In this document: positions 53,080 through 61,604 of the stretch, piece by piece | Layout: each line of letters begins with the position of its first letter | Position numbering within the stretch: position 1 is the first letter of the stretch | From: JAKAXS01 sp041940525 | GTDB lineage: Bacteria; Pseudomonadota; Alphaproteobacteria; Rhizobiales; Hyphomicrobiaceae | Reading direction: 5' to 3' | Assembly (NCBI GenBank): GCA_041940525.1 | Contig: JBGTSB010000003.1 | Coordinates: 1-64,000, forward strand | DNA: 64,000 nt | Made by a program: the position numbers and the translations under genes | The notes under the pieces: generated by a model | Database searches by the model: none | Seen by the model: the letters and a program-made list of their open reading frames with translations, nothing else | Told to the model about the DNA's origin: nothing

Positions 53080-54462
53080 GTGTCACTCCGGCTAAGGCTG
53101 ATCCGCAGCGTGGCAATGGTGTTGCTAGGCACATTGGCGTTCGGCGCGCTGCTGACGAATTGGCATGCGCAGCAGAAGATTGATCGCGAACTGAGCGCGG
53201 CTGTCGCCGTGGCACAAAGCACGGCACAAGTCGCGCTAGAAGACGCCGCCCGTGCCGGCATTCCCCGCGAAGGACTGCGGCGTGTGGTGCACGCCTTTGA
53301 TGGCAATCGCCACGTCCGCGCAATGTTGATCGATCCTCAAAATAAAGTGGCCGACACATCCACCGTGCGCGCGCCGGAGGCCGATGAAGCCCCGCCGCAA
53401 TGGTTGTCCGGCGTGCTCGATCAGCCGGCTAAGGTTGTCAACGTCACGCTTCCGGCATCGTTGATGAAGTTTGGAACGATAGTTCTGGAAAGTGACCAGC
53501 GCAGCGAAACGGCGGAAGTCTGGGAAGATATGCTGCTCAGCCTGACGACGCTTACGACGTTCTGCTTCGTTATCCTCGGCCTGATCTACTGGATGCTAGG
53601 CCGCGCACTCCAGCCGCTGTCTGCGCTTTCGCGAGGCTTTGAGCAGGTTGGCCGAGGAGACTACGCGACCAGAGTGCCGGAGCGTGGCCCCACAGAACTC
53701 GCGCACCTGTGTGCCAACTTCAACATCATGGCCGACGCACTTGGCCGATCCGAACGGCGCAACAGCAAACTCAATGAACAACTGGCGGCAGTGCAGGAAG
53801 AAGAGCGCGCCGAGCTCGCCCGCGACCTTCACGATGAAGTTAGCCCGTTGTTGTTTTCGATCGACGTCGACGCAACGGCCATCCGCAAGAGCGCGGAAAG
53901 TGACAACATCGAGTCTGAAACGACATCGCAGCACGCAAGAGCCATTTCACAGGCCGTGGGCCAGATCAAGTCTCAGGTAAAATCGATCCTCGGGCGTCTT
54001 CGCCCGGCTGTGCTGTTGGACCTCGGCCTTTCAAACGCGATTGAGAATTTAGTTGCATATTGGGAAGCACGGCGCCCGCATATAAAGTTCGAATTGGCGA
54101 TCACGGAGGCGGGTTGGGGTGATCAGCTAGACGCTGCGATCCACGGGATCGTGCGCGAGGCCTTGAGCAACGCCATGCAGCATTCAAATCCGCAGAGGGT
54201 TGAAATTGCCGTGAAGGAGAAAGCTGGCATCATTGCTGTGCGTGTCACCGACGATGGTGGAGGCCTTTCAGAACCATCCGCTCAAGGCAGTTACGGTCTG
54301 TTGCACATGCGCGAACGTGTCGTCGCAAAGGGAGGGCGCTTCGTCGTGCGAAACCGAGACGACGGACTAGGTGTGATCGTCAAAGCCGAATTGCCCCTAC
54401 CAAGCACGCTATCAAACAACAAACGCGCACAATCAGAAAAACAAGAGGCAGTTGCGTCATGA
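53080..54462 (+). CDS. NarL-type (HisKA_3) sensor histidine kinase
   Basis: 460 residues from GTG 53080. Two membrane helices (~9-27 and ~145-170), short periplasmic sensor, HAMP (~170-220), dimerisation/phosphoacceptor helix ELARDLHDEVSPLLFSID, ATPase with EALSNAMQHSNP, TDDGGGL and SYGLLHMRERV. Followed by the regulator with a four-base ATGA overlap. Its position after tonB suggests it controls metal uptake. Confidence 0.92.
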   Translation: MSLRLRLIRSVAMVLLGTLAFGALLTNWHAQQKIDRELSAAVAVAQSTAQVALEDAARAGIPREGLRRVVHAFDGNRHVRAMLIDPQNKVADTSTVRAPEADEAPPQWLSGVLDQPAKVVNVTLPASLMKFGTIVLESDQRSETAEVWEDMLLSLTTLTTFCFVILGLIYWMLGRALQPLSALSRGFEQVGRGDYATRVPERGPTELAHLCANFNIMADALGRSERRNSKLNEQLAAVQEEERAELARDLHDEVSPLLFSIDVDATAIRKSAESDNIESETTSQHARAISQAVGQIKSQVKSILGRLRPAVLLDLGLSNAIENLVAYWEARRPHIKFELAITEAGWGDQLDAAIHGIVREALSNAMQHSNPQRVEIAVKEKAGIIAVRVTDDGGGLSEPSAQGSYGLLHMRERVVAKGGRFVVRNRDDGLGVIVKAELPLPSTLSNNKRAQSEKQEAVAS

Positions 54463-55079
54463 AGGTCTTGATCGTGGACGATCACGCGGTGGTACGGCAA
54501 GGCGTGCAACGGTTGCTGTCGTCGCTACCAGGCGCGGAGATATCAGAGGCTGGAACTCCGCACGAAGCTCTGGCGAAGTTCAAGTCCGAACGGCCAAACG
54601 TCGTTGTCTTGGACATCAATCTTGGTGCCGGCAGTGGGTTGGAACTTCTGAAGCGCTTTCAAATCGAGCACGCGCTCTCGCGCATTGTCATGTTCTCAAT
54701 GCACGCCGAGCCGATCTATGCATCGCGCGCTATCAAGTCTGGGGCTTTTGGGTATGTATCAAAGAGTGCCGGCGCCGAAGAGCTTGTCACGGCGGTCTCT
54801 AAAGCAGCTGCCGGCGAACGCTACGTCGATCCCGAGACCGCGTCCAAACTCGCACTCAACCTGTATCCAACGGAAAATCCTTTGGAGAGTTTGACGAACA
54901 GAGAGGTTGAGATCCTGCGCCTGCTGGGCGACGGCAAGAGTCTGTCGGGCATCGCTGAGACGCTCGGCATCGCGTATAAGACTGTTGCCAATTCGTGCAG
55001 CCGCTTGAAGGAAAAGCTTGGCTTGGAGCGGACGGCGGATCTCATCCGCCTGTCTCTGGAAACCCGTCGCGAACACTAG
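54459..55079 (+). CDS. NarL/FixJ (LuxR-type) response regulator
   Basis: 206 residues. Receiver domain: VLIVDDHAVVRQGV, phosphoacceptor Asp in VVVLDINLG, FGYVSKSAG. DNA-binding GerE/LuxR domain: LTNREVEILRLLGDGKSLSGIAETLGIAYKTVANSCSRLKEKL. Phosphorylated by the kinase encoded just upstream. Confidence 0.95.
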   Translation: MKVLIVDDHAVVRQGVQRLLSSLPGAEISEAGTPHEALAKFKSERPNVVVLDINLGAGSGLELLKRFQIEHALSRIVMFSMHAEPIYASRAIKSGAFGYVSKSAGAEELVTAVSKAAAGERYVDPETASKLALNLYPTENPLESLTNREVEILRLLGDGKSLSGIAETLGIAYKTVANSCSRLKEKLGLERTADLIRLSLETRREH

Positions 55080-55444
55080 CCGATCGGGAAGTTTTCCCAT
55101 TTTTGTACGGCTCCCATTTTCTTAATCTTGCGCCACGCGCCAATCGAACGGCATCCCCGACCCTGCCGGACAGCGGGACCAGAGAACTGGCAAGGCGCGG
55201 GGCTTGAACGCTTGCAGCAAGTGTTCGTGCTGAGCTGGTAGGCGGCGGGCTGGCTGGCAACGGCTGGTCCGTCGTCGTTAGCCAATGCCCCGAAAAACAA
55301 AGTGCGGTGATGAGCAGGGCTCATCACCGCACCATTTGGAACCGCAACGCGGAACTGTGAAACGCGGTGCCTAACATTGGACTTTACACGCCAAGTGTTA
55401 GGAGAATGCAAACGGCCTACACCCCGCAAGTATGCGGCTTTTTC
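55080..55444. other. intergenic region between convergent regulator and SDR genes
   Basis: 365 bases. Contains the SDR terminator (55292-55332) and an imperfect hairpin with arms 55370-55380 and 55391-55402 that may act as a second terminator or RNA end. No gene seen. Confidence 0.5.
55292..55332 (-). terminator. strong Rho-independent terminator for the SDR gene
   Basis: Perfect 14-base arms (55302-55315 and 55319-55332) with a three-base loop; read on the minus strand it is followed by TTTGTTTTT. Lies about 115 bases past the SDR stop. Confidence 0.85.
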
Positions 55445-56326
55445 TTATTCGTCCTTATTTCTGGGCTTAAGAAGCCACCCCAGCAGTGGAACCAAACCCG
55501 GATGCGGCAATACGCGCAGAACCGGCATCCCAATAAGCGAAAGCAAGCCGGGTATGACCACCTTCTTGCCGAGCTTGAATTGCCACCAGATGGCGCTCGC
55601 CACGCGCTCCGGCGATAGGGCAGGCAGCAGATCGCGATAAAACGCCGTCTCCGCGCCCATGTCCTCGTGAAATCCGGTTTCCACCGGTCCCGGCGCTGCA
55701 ACACAAATCCGAACGCCAAGGCCCGAACATTCGCAGGCGATCGCCTCAGTAAACGAGAGCACGTAGGCCTTGCTCGCGTAATAGGCCGCCTGATACGGCC
55801 CCGGCACGTAGCCTCCCAACGAGGCAACGTTGATAATCCCGCCGCGCCCACGCGCAATCATTTGCGGTAGCGCTTGCCGGGTCAGCCGGGTCACGGCGCC
55901 AACGTTCAACTGCGTGAGCCGATCGATATCTTCAACGCTATGGCCAGTCATCGCGCCGCCCAGTCCCATGCCGGCGTTGTTGATCAGAATGTCGAGATAA
56001 AGCCCATGTGCGTCGAGCGCGGCTTCGATCTGCGCGAACGCCGCCGGCTCCGTGATGTCGAGCGCTAGCGGAACTGCCGCGCTGTCGCGATAGTTCGCCT
56101 CGATGGCTTCGGCCGCTTGCTTGCAAGGCCCTAAATGGCGCGCGACGAGCACGACCGCGCGCTTGTCCTTCGCCGCCCGCCGCGCCAGTGCCAAGCCTAT
56201 GCCGCGAGAAGCTCCTGTGATGACCACGGCAGGCCGTTTACCGGCAGCATCCGCGATCGCCTGCGGGTCCTGCTGCGCGCGCCGGGAAATCCAAACGTTA
56301 GCCAAGCGGGCCAGGTGGTCGATCAT
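55445..56326 (-). CDS. short-chain dehydrogenase/reductase
   Basis: 293 residues. N-terminal amphipathic stretch, NAD(P) site VITGASRGIGLALA (~35-48), NNAG (~116), catalytic Ser (INVASLGGY) and YYASK. Classical SDR with a C-terminal extension (~250-293) containing a hydrophobic segment, possibly membrane-associated (KVVIPGLLSLIGMPVLRVLP). Substrate unknown. Confidence 0.9.
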   Translation of the reverse strand: MIDHLARLANVWISRRAQQDPQAIADAAGKRPAVVITGASRGIGLALARRAAKDKRAVVLVARHLGPCKQAAEAIEANYRDSAAVPLALDITEPAAFAQIEAALDAHGLYLDILINNAGMGLGGAMTGHSVEDIDRLTQLNVGAVTRLTRQALPQMIARGRGGIINVASLGGYVPGPYQAAYYASKAYVLSFTEAIACECSGLGVRICVAAPGPVETGFHEDMGAETAFYRDLLPALSPERVASAIWWQFKLGKKVVIPGLLSLIGMPVLRVLPHPGLVPLLGWLLKPRNKDE

Positions 56327-56384
56327 GACGCCTCATTGCTGACAGCGGCGCCGGGCGACCGCTGAGCCCGCAATATAGGCAACC

Positions 56385-56756
56385 CTACAGTGATGCACAG
56401 CCCGCCGCTGCTGCAGCCGGCCGGCTCCTTGTCGTCGTTTGGCGGGTCTTCTTGCGCTTGCCCCACCGGATCGGCTTCACCGGCGGCTCGTCAATATCGC
56501 AGTGCCAGAGGTCATGCTGAACCTGCAGGCCCAGCCAATAGCGCGCGCCTTGACCGAGTGCGATGCCCAGCCGTTGCGCCATCTTGCGGTCGACGCTGCG
56601 CCTCTCCGCCAGCAAATCGCCAAGCATACGTGCCGAGATGCCAAGGTGACGGGCGAGCGCGGCACGGGTCATCCCGAGGCACGGCAGAATGTCCTCCCGA
56701 AGAATTTCCCCCGGATGAGGCGGTTCTGGCAGATCCTCTATGAATGTCCTGTACAT
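56385..56756 (-). CDS. HigA-type antitoxin (XRE family), no cognate toxin nearby
   Basis: 123 residues from ATG 56756 (MYRTFIEDLPEPPHPGEIL); open frame to 56846. HigA pattern: PPHPGEILREDILPCLGMTRAALARHLGISARMLGDLL, then QRLGIALGQGARYWLGLQ. C-terminal tail Lys/Arg/Ala-rich (~95-123). HigA usually follows HigB; no HigB-like frame lies between 56757 and 57013, so this is an unpaired copy. Confidence 0.8.
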   Translation of the reverse strand: MYRTFIEDLPEPPHPGEILREDILPCLGMTRAALARHLGISARMLGDLLAERRSVDRKMAQRLGIALGQGARYWLGLQVQHDLWHCDIDEPPVKPIRWGKRKKTRQTTTRSRPAAAAAGCASL

Positions 56757-57013
56757 CGCTCCGCTTCGAGTTTTTTTGAATATGACACTATTAATACAGT
56801 GATTTGCTAAAGCAGAGGTTGAGAAGGCAGAGACAAAACACGGCAAATAGGGAGAAAAGACTGACTTGTGATTATTGAGACTCGTTCATCCGTCCACGGC
56901 GGGCCGAAATGGTTGCCGTCAAAACTGCGACAGTTCAATGACTACTCCGGCCGTATCTGCAACTGATCTATCGGCGTGAGCGGATTGAAGAGGAGCGAAA
57001 ACACTACTCGGGA

Positions 57014-57089
57014 TGGTGCCGCTTGCGTGACTTGAACACGCGACCCCCGCATTACGAATGCGGTGCTCTACCAGCTGAGCTAAAGCGGC
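57014..57089 (-). tRNA. tRNA-Thr (anticodon CGT)
   Basis: Minus-strand 76-base cloverleaf. Acceptor stem GCCGCTT/AAGCGGC with encoded CCA (57014-57016), D arm AGCTCAGCTGGTAGAGC, anticodon stem CCGCA/TGCGG with loop TTCGTAA (CGT reads ACG), T arm with GTTCAAGTC. Confidence 0.97.
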
Positions 57090-57359
57090 GTTCCCTGTCT
57101 GGGAAGAAGCGCAGGGATAACCGGTGCTTTGGCCGATTGCAAGGCCTTCAATCGCCAGCCGAAACGATGAGTCACAGCCCAATTGTCAGACGGCTCAGGC
57201 CCCCGTTATCCGGCTCACCTCGAAGCCCGGAACATGGAAAAGCGGAGCACGGTGCCGGGTAACACCATGTTCCGCTTGTTGTCTTGGGCGTTGCGAGAGG
57301 CCAGCCAGCTTGCGATCTGGGTCAAGTGGATGGCTGGACCCGGCTACAGCACGGTCCCC

Positions 57360-57653
57360 TCAGCCGTGAGCGGCCCCGGAGCGGGCCCAGTCGAACAACT
57401 TGCGCCGCGGCATCGGCACGACAACATCGTCTTCTCTGAATTCGTGTTTGGGGAGCAATTCCCAGTCCATCTCGCGGATGGCTTTGCGGACGGTCTCGTC
57501 GGTCGTCAGGTCCCAGGCGACCCAAGAGCTTTCTTGCAGCCGGCCATTGGCCCAGCGGCGGGCGCGTAGGAAGTTGTCTTCAATTTGATATTCAACGCCA
57601 GCCTGAACCGCTGACGGCATCCAAGAGGACGACTTTTTCAAACACGCAGACAT
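57360..57653 (-). CDS. hypothetical protein
   Basis: 97 residues from ATG 57653; frame open from 57665. Soluble, with Trp-rich blocks (RARRWANGRLQESSWVAWD, REMDWELLPKHEF). No family recognised. Not flanked by related genes. Confidence 0.45.
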   Translation of the reverse strand: MSACLKKSSSWMPSAVQAGVEYQIEDNFLRARRWANGRLQESSWVAWDLTTDETVRKAIREMDWELLPKHEFREDDVVVPMPRRKLFDWARSGAAHG

Positions 57654-57908
57654 TACGAACTCCATACAATTACTACTGCGACGTTAAGAGTTTAGACTCC
57701 GTTACTCTTAACAAACCCCTAACGGTTTCGGTTTGAGCTCGAGAGGCCTACGAGATCGCTCACGCGCGCCAAGTCATCCACACGCCGTCGAACGCTGCGC
57801 GAACGTGACCGCCGCGCCCTAGACAGCGGCTCCCAGGGTGTGGCCTGTTAGCGCTGCTGGCGGCACGCGTTGGGCGCCAGCACCAGCCCACGCACCGCGG
57901 AGACCGAC

Positions 57909-59270
57909 ATGGAAGCTATCAGCCAAGCACTCTCGTCCCTGAATTCGATTGTCTGGGGTGTGCCGATGCTCGTGCTGATCTTGGGCGTTGGCCTCTATCT
58001 CACCATCGGCTTGCGATTGATGAGTATTCTCAGGCTGCCAGTCAGTTTCAAACTGCTGTGGCGCGGCCTCGCCTCGCGCGGCGCGGGTGACATCAGCCCA
58101 TTCAACGCTTTGATGACATCACTGTCGGCGACGATCGGCACCGGAAACATCGCCGGTGTCGCGACAGCCATTTTCCTCGGTGGCCCGGGCGCGGTTTTCT
58201 GGATGTGGATGACGGCGCTGGTCGGCATGGCCACCAAATACGCTGAGGCCGTCTGCGCCGTGCAGTACCGCGAGACGGACGAGCGCGGCAACTTCGTCGG
58301 CGGCCCGATGTATTACATCAAGAACGGCATGGGCGAGAACTGGAAGTGGCTGGCCGTCTGCTTCGCCCTGTTTGCAGGTGTCGCGGGGTTCGGCATTGGT
58401 AACATGGTGCAGGCAAACTCTATCGCCGACGCCTTGAACGCAAACTTTGCAGTCCCCGAAGAGGTGACAGGCGGCGTGCTGGTCGTGCTCGTTGGTGCGG
58501 TTCTGCTCGGCGGCATCAAACGCATCGCGACGGTGGCTGGAAAGCTGGTGCCATTCATGGCCATTGCCTATGCCATCGGCGGTACCATCGTGTTGGCGAT
58601 GAACGCAGGCGAAATCGGCAACGCGCTGTCGCTCATTTTCACGCACGCATTTAACCCGGCTGCCGCCACCGGAGGTTTCGCCGGCGCGGCCGTTTGGGCG
58701 GCCATCCGTTTTGGTGTCGCTCGCGGTGTCTTTTCCAATGAAGCCGGGCTCGGGTCCGCGCCGATCGCACACGCGGCAGCGCAAACGAGAGGCCCGGTGA
58801 GCCAAGGCCTCGTTGCAATGCTGGGCACTTTTATCGACACGATTATCGTGTGCAGCTTCACCGCGCTCGTTATTCTCGTGACCGGCGCCTGGACAAGCGG
58901 CGAAACCGGCGCTGCGCTCACCTCGAAGGCGTTTGAGCTCGCCCTTCCTGGAGCTGGCAATTACATCGTCACCTGCGCCATCGCGATCTTTGCTTTCACG
59001 ACGATTCTTGGCTGGAGTTACTACTGCGAACGGGCGCTGCAATACCTGTTCGGTGTTGTGATCATCGTGCCATTTCGTATCGTCTGGTCGCTCGCCGTGC
59101 TCGCTGGCGCAACCTTGAAACTCGAGTTCGTTTGGCTTCTTGCCGATACCTTGAACGCCATGATGGCCGTGCCTAACCTGATCGCGCTCGTTGCCCTGAG
59201 CCCGGTCGTCTTCAAGATCACAAAAGCGTTCTTTGCGTCAGGCGGGCAGTCCGAGAACAACCCGCTTTAG
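57909..59270 (+). CDS. sodium:alanine symporter family (AGCS) amino-acid transporter
   Basis: 453 residues from ATG 57909; frame open from 57870. About 10 membrane helices, with LGVGLYLTIGLRLMSILRLP, the AGCS block GDISPFNALMTSLSATIGTGNIAGVATAIFLGGPGAVFWMWMTAL and FSNEAGLGSAPIAHAAA. Na+-coupled uptake of alanine or glycine. Confidence 0.95.
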   Translation: MEAISQALSSLNSIVWGVPMLVLILGVGLYLTIGLRLMSILRLPVSFKLLWRGLASRGAGDISPFNALMTSLSATIGTGNIAGVATAIFLGGPGAVFWMWMTALVGMATKYAEAVCAVQYRETDERGNFVGGPMYYIKNGMGENWKWLAVCFALFAGVAGFGIGNMVQANSIADALNANFAVPEEVTGGVLVVLVGAVLLGGIKRIATVAGKLVPFMAIAYAIGGTIVLAMNAGEIGNALSLIFTHAFNPAAATGGFAGAAVWAAIRFGVARGVFSNEAGLGSAPIAHAAAQTRGPVSQGLVAMLGTFIDTIIVCSFTALVILVTGAWTSGETGAALTSKAFELALPGAGNYIVTCAIAIFAFTTILGWSYYCERALQYLFGVVIIVPFRIVWSLAVLAGATLKLEFVWLLADTLNAMMAVPNLIALVALSPVVFKITKAFFASGGQSENNPL

Positions 59271-59296
59271 ACTGCGCGGGGGCGGCTGGCCAGTAA

Positions 59297-59536
59297 TCAA
59301 GCGGCGAGCGGATCGCTGCGCCGCGGCACTTGCGGTACAGACGCGTGAGCCGCGCCTTGGCGGGCTTGCGCGGCGGCCTGACTTACGACTTCCAGATATT
59401 CGGAACGAAACGCGTAGAGTGTGGTGTCGATCGGCGAAAGCTGGACCCAGATCAAGTCGCGATCCAGCCATGCAACCGCTTCCATTTCCCGTGAATCACC
59501 GCGAACACGGACCGTGTCTCCGGGCTGGATGGTCAT
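59297..59536 (-). CDS. small hypothetical protein (DUF2158/YodC-like?)
   Basis: 79 residues from ATG 59536. N-terminal beta-rich GDTVRVRGDSREMEAVAWLDRDLIWVQL resembles the YodC-like fold of DUF2158. Convergent with the AGCS gene. Assignment tentative. Confidence 0.4.
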   Translation of the reverse strand: MTIQPGDTVRVRGDSREMEAVAWLDRDLIWVQLSPIDTTLYAFRSEYLEVVSQAAAQARQGAAHASVPQVPRRSDPLAA

Positions 59537-59712
59537 CGAAGTCCTCGCAATACAAACTAGCATTCACATGGCTGCAAATGACGCCTGGTAAACGATATCT
59601 TAATAAGCACAGACGGGTGATTATTGCGAGAGCAAGAGTTCTCAAATTACATCAAGTTGCGGAATAAGATTAATTTCGCATATGAAAAGCAAGGACTTTC
59701 GGTCGCCGCGAA

Positions 59713-61593
59713 TTATACCGCGCGATACGGCCGCATTACAGCAGGTGCAGACTCTTCTTCATCGTCAGCACCAGGATCATCTGGTGCTCTGGGCGAAACG
59801 AAGATCGTATGTTCTTGCGTCTTTTCCGGCTTGCTCCGCCCCTTAGACGCCGAAGCTTCGGCCGGTACGTCCTTACTAGACTTGGCTCCAGTTGATGACG
59901 TGGCTTTGCGTTCTTGCTTTTGATCACTCCCGGCATCCTTCGCCGGTGTCGCCGCTGACGTCATGTTGTCTCGCTCCTCAGTTGCCACAGTCGCAACCGG
60001 CGTTTTCTCCTGCTTCTGGGATGAAGTGTCCGCCTGCTCCTGTCCCGGTCCGGCAGCGATCTTTTCGTCCTCTCCGGTTTCAGGCGGCGCAGGCGTAGGC
60101 TCGGCAGCAGGTTCTGGATTGGCTTTAACCGGCTCCACCTTAGTGGTGGCAACAGCAGGGGCAGGCGAAATATCCTTCTCCGGCTTCTCTTCTTGCGCAG
60201 GAGTTTCCGGCTCGGCCGTCAGATCGAGATCAGCGGGCTGTTCCTGTCCAAGCGCGACAAGCTCGTTCAACCGGTCATGAAGCGCAGCTTCGTCAGGCGC
60301 ATCGCCAACGCGCTCGACCGGCACCTTCCAAACGAACGCATCCAGCTGTCCGGTCACGGGAGACACGGCCGCCCAGCGTTCCGCCACGACACCATCGGCC
60401 GTCCAAACCGCGTCACGCTGTGCGGTAACCGCCCGCGCCAGCCATTCGCGCACGCGCCCCTTATCTCCATGCTGCTCACCTTCGATACGCGCCATCAACG
60501 TTGCGGCGGCCTGCGTCAGCCGCGCATTGTCCAGTAGAGGCGACAAGGCATGGCGCGCTTCGTCGTACGCGTGCGCGTCAATCGCGGCTTTGGCCACGGC
60601 GATCGGGCTTTCAACGGCATGCGGCCGCATGCCAGCCAATTTCTTCACCCGGTCCAGCCGGTCCCGCGGGCTGTCGCCAATGCGCGCGTAGGCATAGGCC
60701 GTCGCCAAGTCAGGATGCGGCGCCTTCTTCCAGGTGCTCTGGAGAACCTTTGCTGCTTTCGCGGTATTGCCCTGACTAGCCAAGATCCGCCCGGCAATCG
60801 CAGCAGCCGGAATGAGATCAACCGCAAGCCGGTGTGCTTCGCTGGCCAGCGTTAGAGCCTTCGCCGGGTTGTTGTCTTCCAGCTCTTGCGCTTGTGCAGT
60901 CAGCAAGACCGCGCGGCGCCTGTCGGCCGTTGGCTTGTCGATGTGACCATTGCGTTTGGCCGTGGCGAGTGTTTCGAGCGCGCCGGCCCAATTCCCTTGG
61001 CGGCACTGCAAGTCAAACAAAGCATCAATCGGCCAGGCAAGTTTGGGATTGAGTTCCAGGGCGCGCTGCGAATAGTGCAGCGCCGGTTCAGGGGCGTTCT
61101 CGCGCTGGGCTTCAACGAACAAGCCGCGCAGGCCAAGCTGCTCTGTATCGGGTGAAGCCAACATCGACTCAAAAATCCGCCGTGCGGTGGCGCGATCGCC
61201 AGACAGTTGCGCGGCTTGCGCGCGTAGCAGCTGCGTCAACGGCTCATTCGGCAGGGACTTGCGCGCCTGGATCGCATAACGCGTTGCGTTCGCACGGTCT
61301 CCAGCACCAACGGCGATCATGCCGCTGGACAACGCATCCAGACCACGCTGCTGTCGCCTGCGATTGATGAAGCGACCGAGGATAGCCGGGCTGTCCCACA
61401 TGTGCCGTATTAGCGACCACACCACTCCGAGCAACGCCATCACCGCGACGACGATAACGACCGCGTGGAAGACACTCGTTTCGATTTGTTGGTTTTCCCA
61501 ATTGATGACGAGCTGCCCGGGACGGTCCGCGAGCCAGGCGAGGCCGGAGGCAACAACCAGCACTACAAGGAGAAAAGCGACAAGGCGCAACAT
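59713..61593 (-). CDS. hemY: HemY family membrane TPR protein
   Basis: 626 residues. Two N-terminal membrane helices (RLVAFLLVVLVVASGLAWLA, AVVIVVAVMALLGVVWSLI), the HemY_N region (~1-110), TPR repeats (~120-400), and an acidic/Pro/Ala C-terminal region (~480-626). Associated with haem synthesis genes; role in haem pathway assembly inferred from location after hemD and mitofilin-like gene. 11-base gap to the latter. Confidence 0.9.
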   Translation of the reverse strand: MLRLVAFLLVVLVVASGLAWLADRPGQLVINWENQQIETSVFHAVVIVVAVMALLGVVWSLIRHMWDSPAILGRFINRRRQQRGLDALSSGMIAVGAGDRANATRYAIQARKSLPNEPLTQLLRAQAAQLSGDRATARRIFESMLASPDTEQLGLRGLFVEAQRENAPEPALHYSQRALELNPKLAWPIDALFDLQCRQGNWAGALETLATAKRNGHIDKPTADRRRAVLLTAQAQELEDNNPAKALTLASEAHRLAVDLIPAAAIAGRILASQGNTAKAAKVLQSTWKKAPHPDLATAYAYARIGDSPRDRLDRVKKLAGMRPHAVESPIAVAKAAIDAHAYDEARHALSPLLDNARLTQAAATLMARIEGEQHGDKGRVREWLARAVTAQRDAVWTADGVVAERWAAVSPVTGQLDAFVWKVPVERVGDAPDEAALHDRLNELVALGQEQPADLDLTAEPETPAQEEKPEKDISPAPAVATTKVEPVKANPEPAAEPTPAPPETGEDEKIAAGPGQEQADTSSQKQEKTPVATVATEERDNMTSAATPAKDAGSDQKQERKATSSTGAKSSKDVPAEASASKGRSKPEKTQEHTIFVSPRAPDDPGADDEEESAPAVMRPYRAV

Positions 61594-61604
61594 CGTGGGT
61601 GTCC

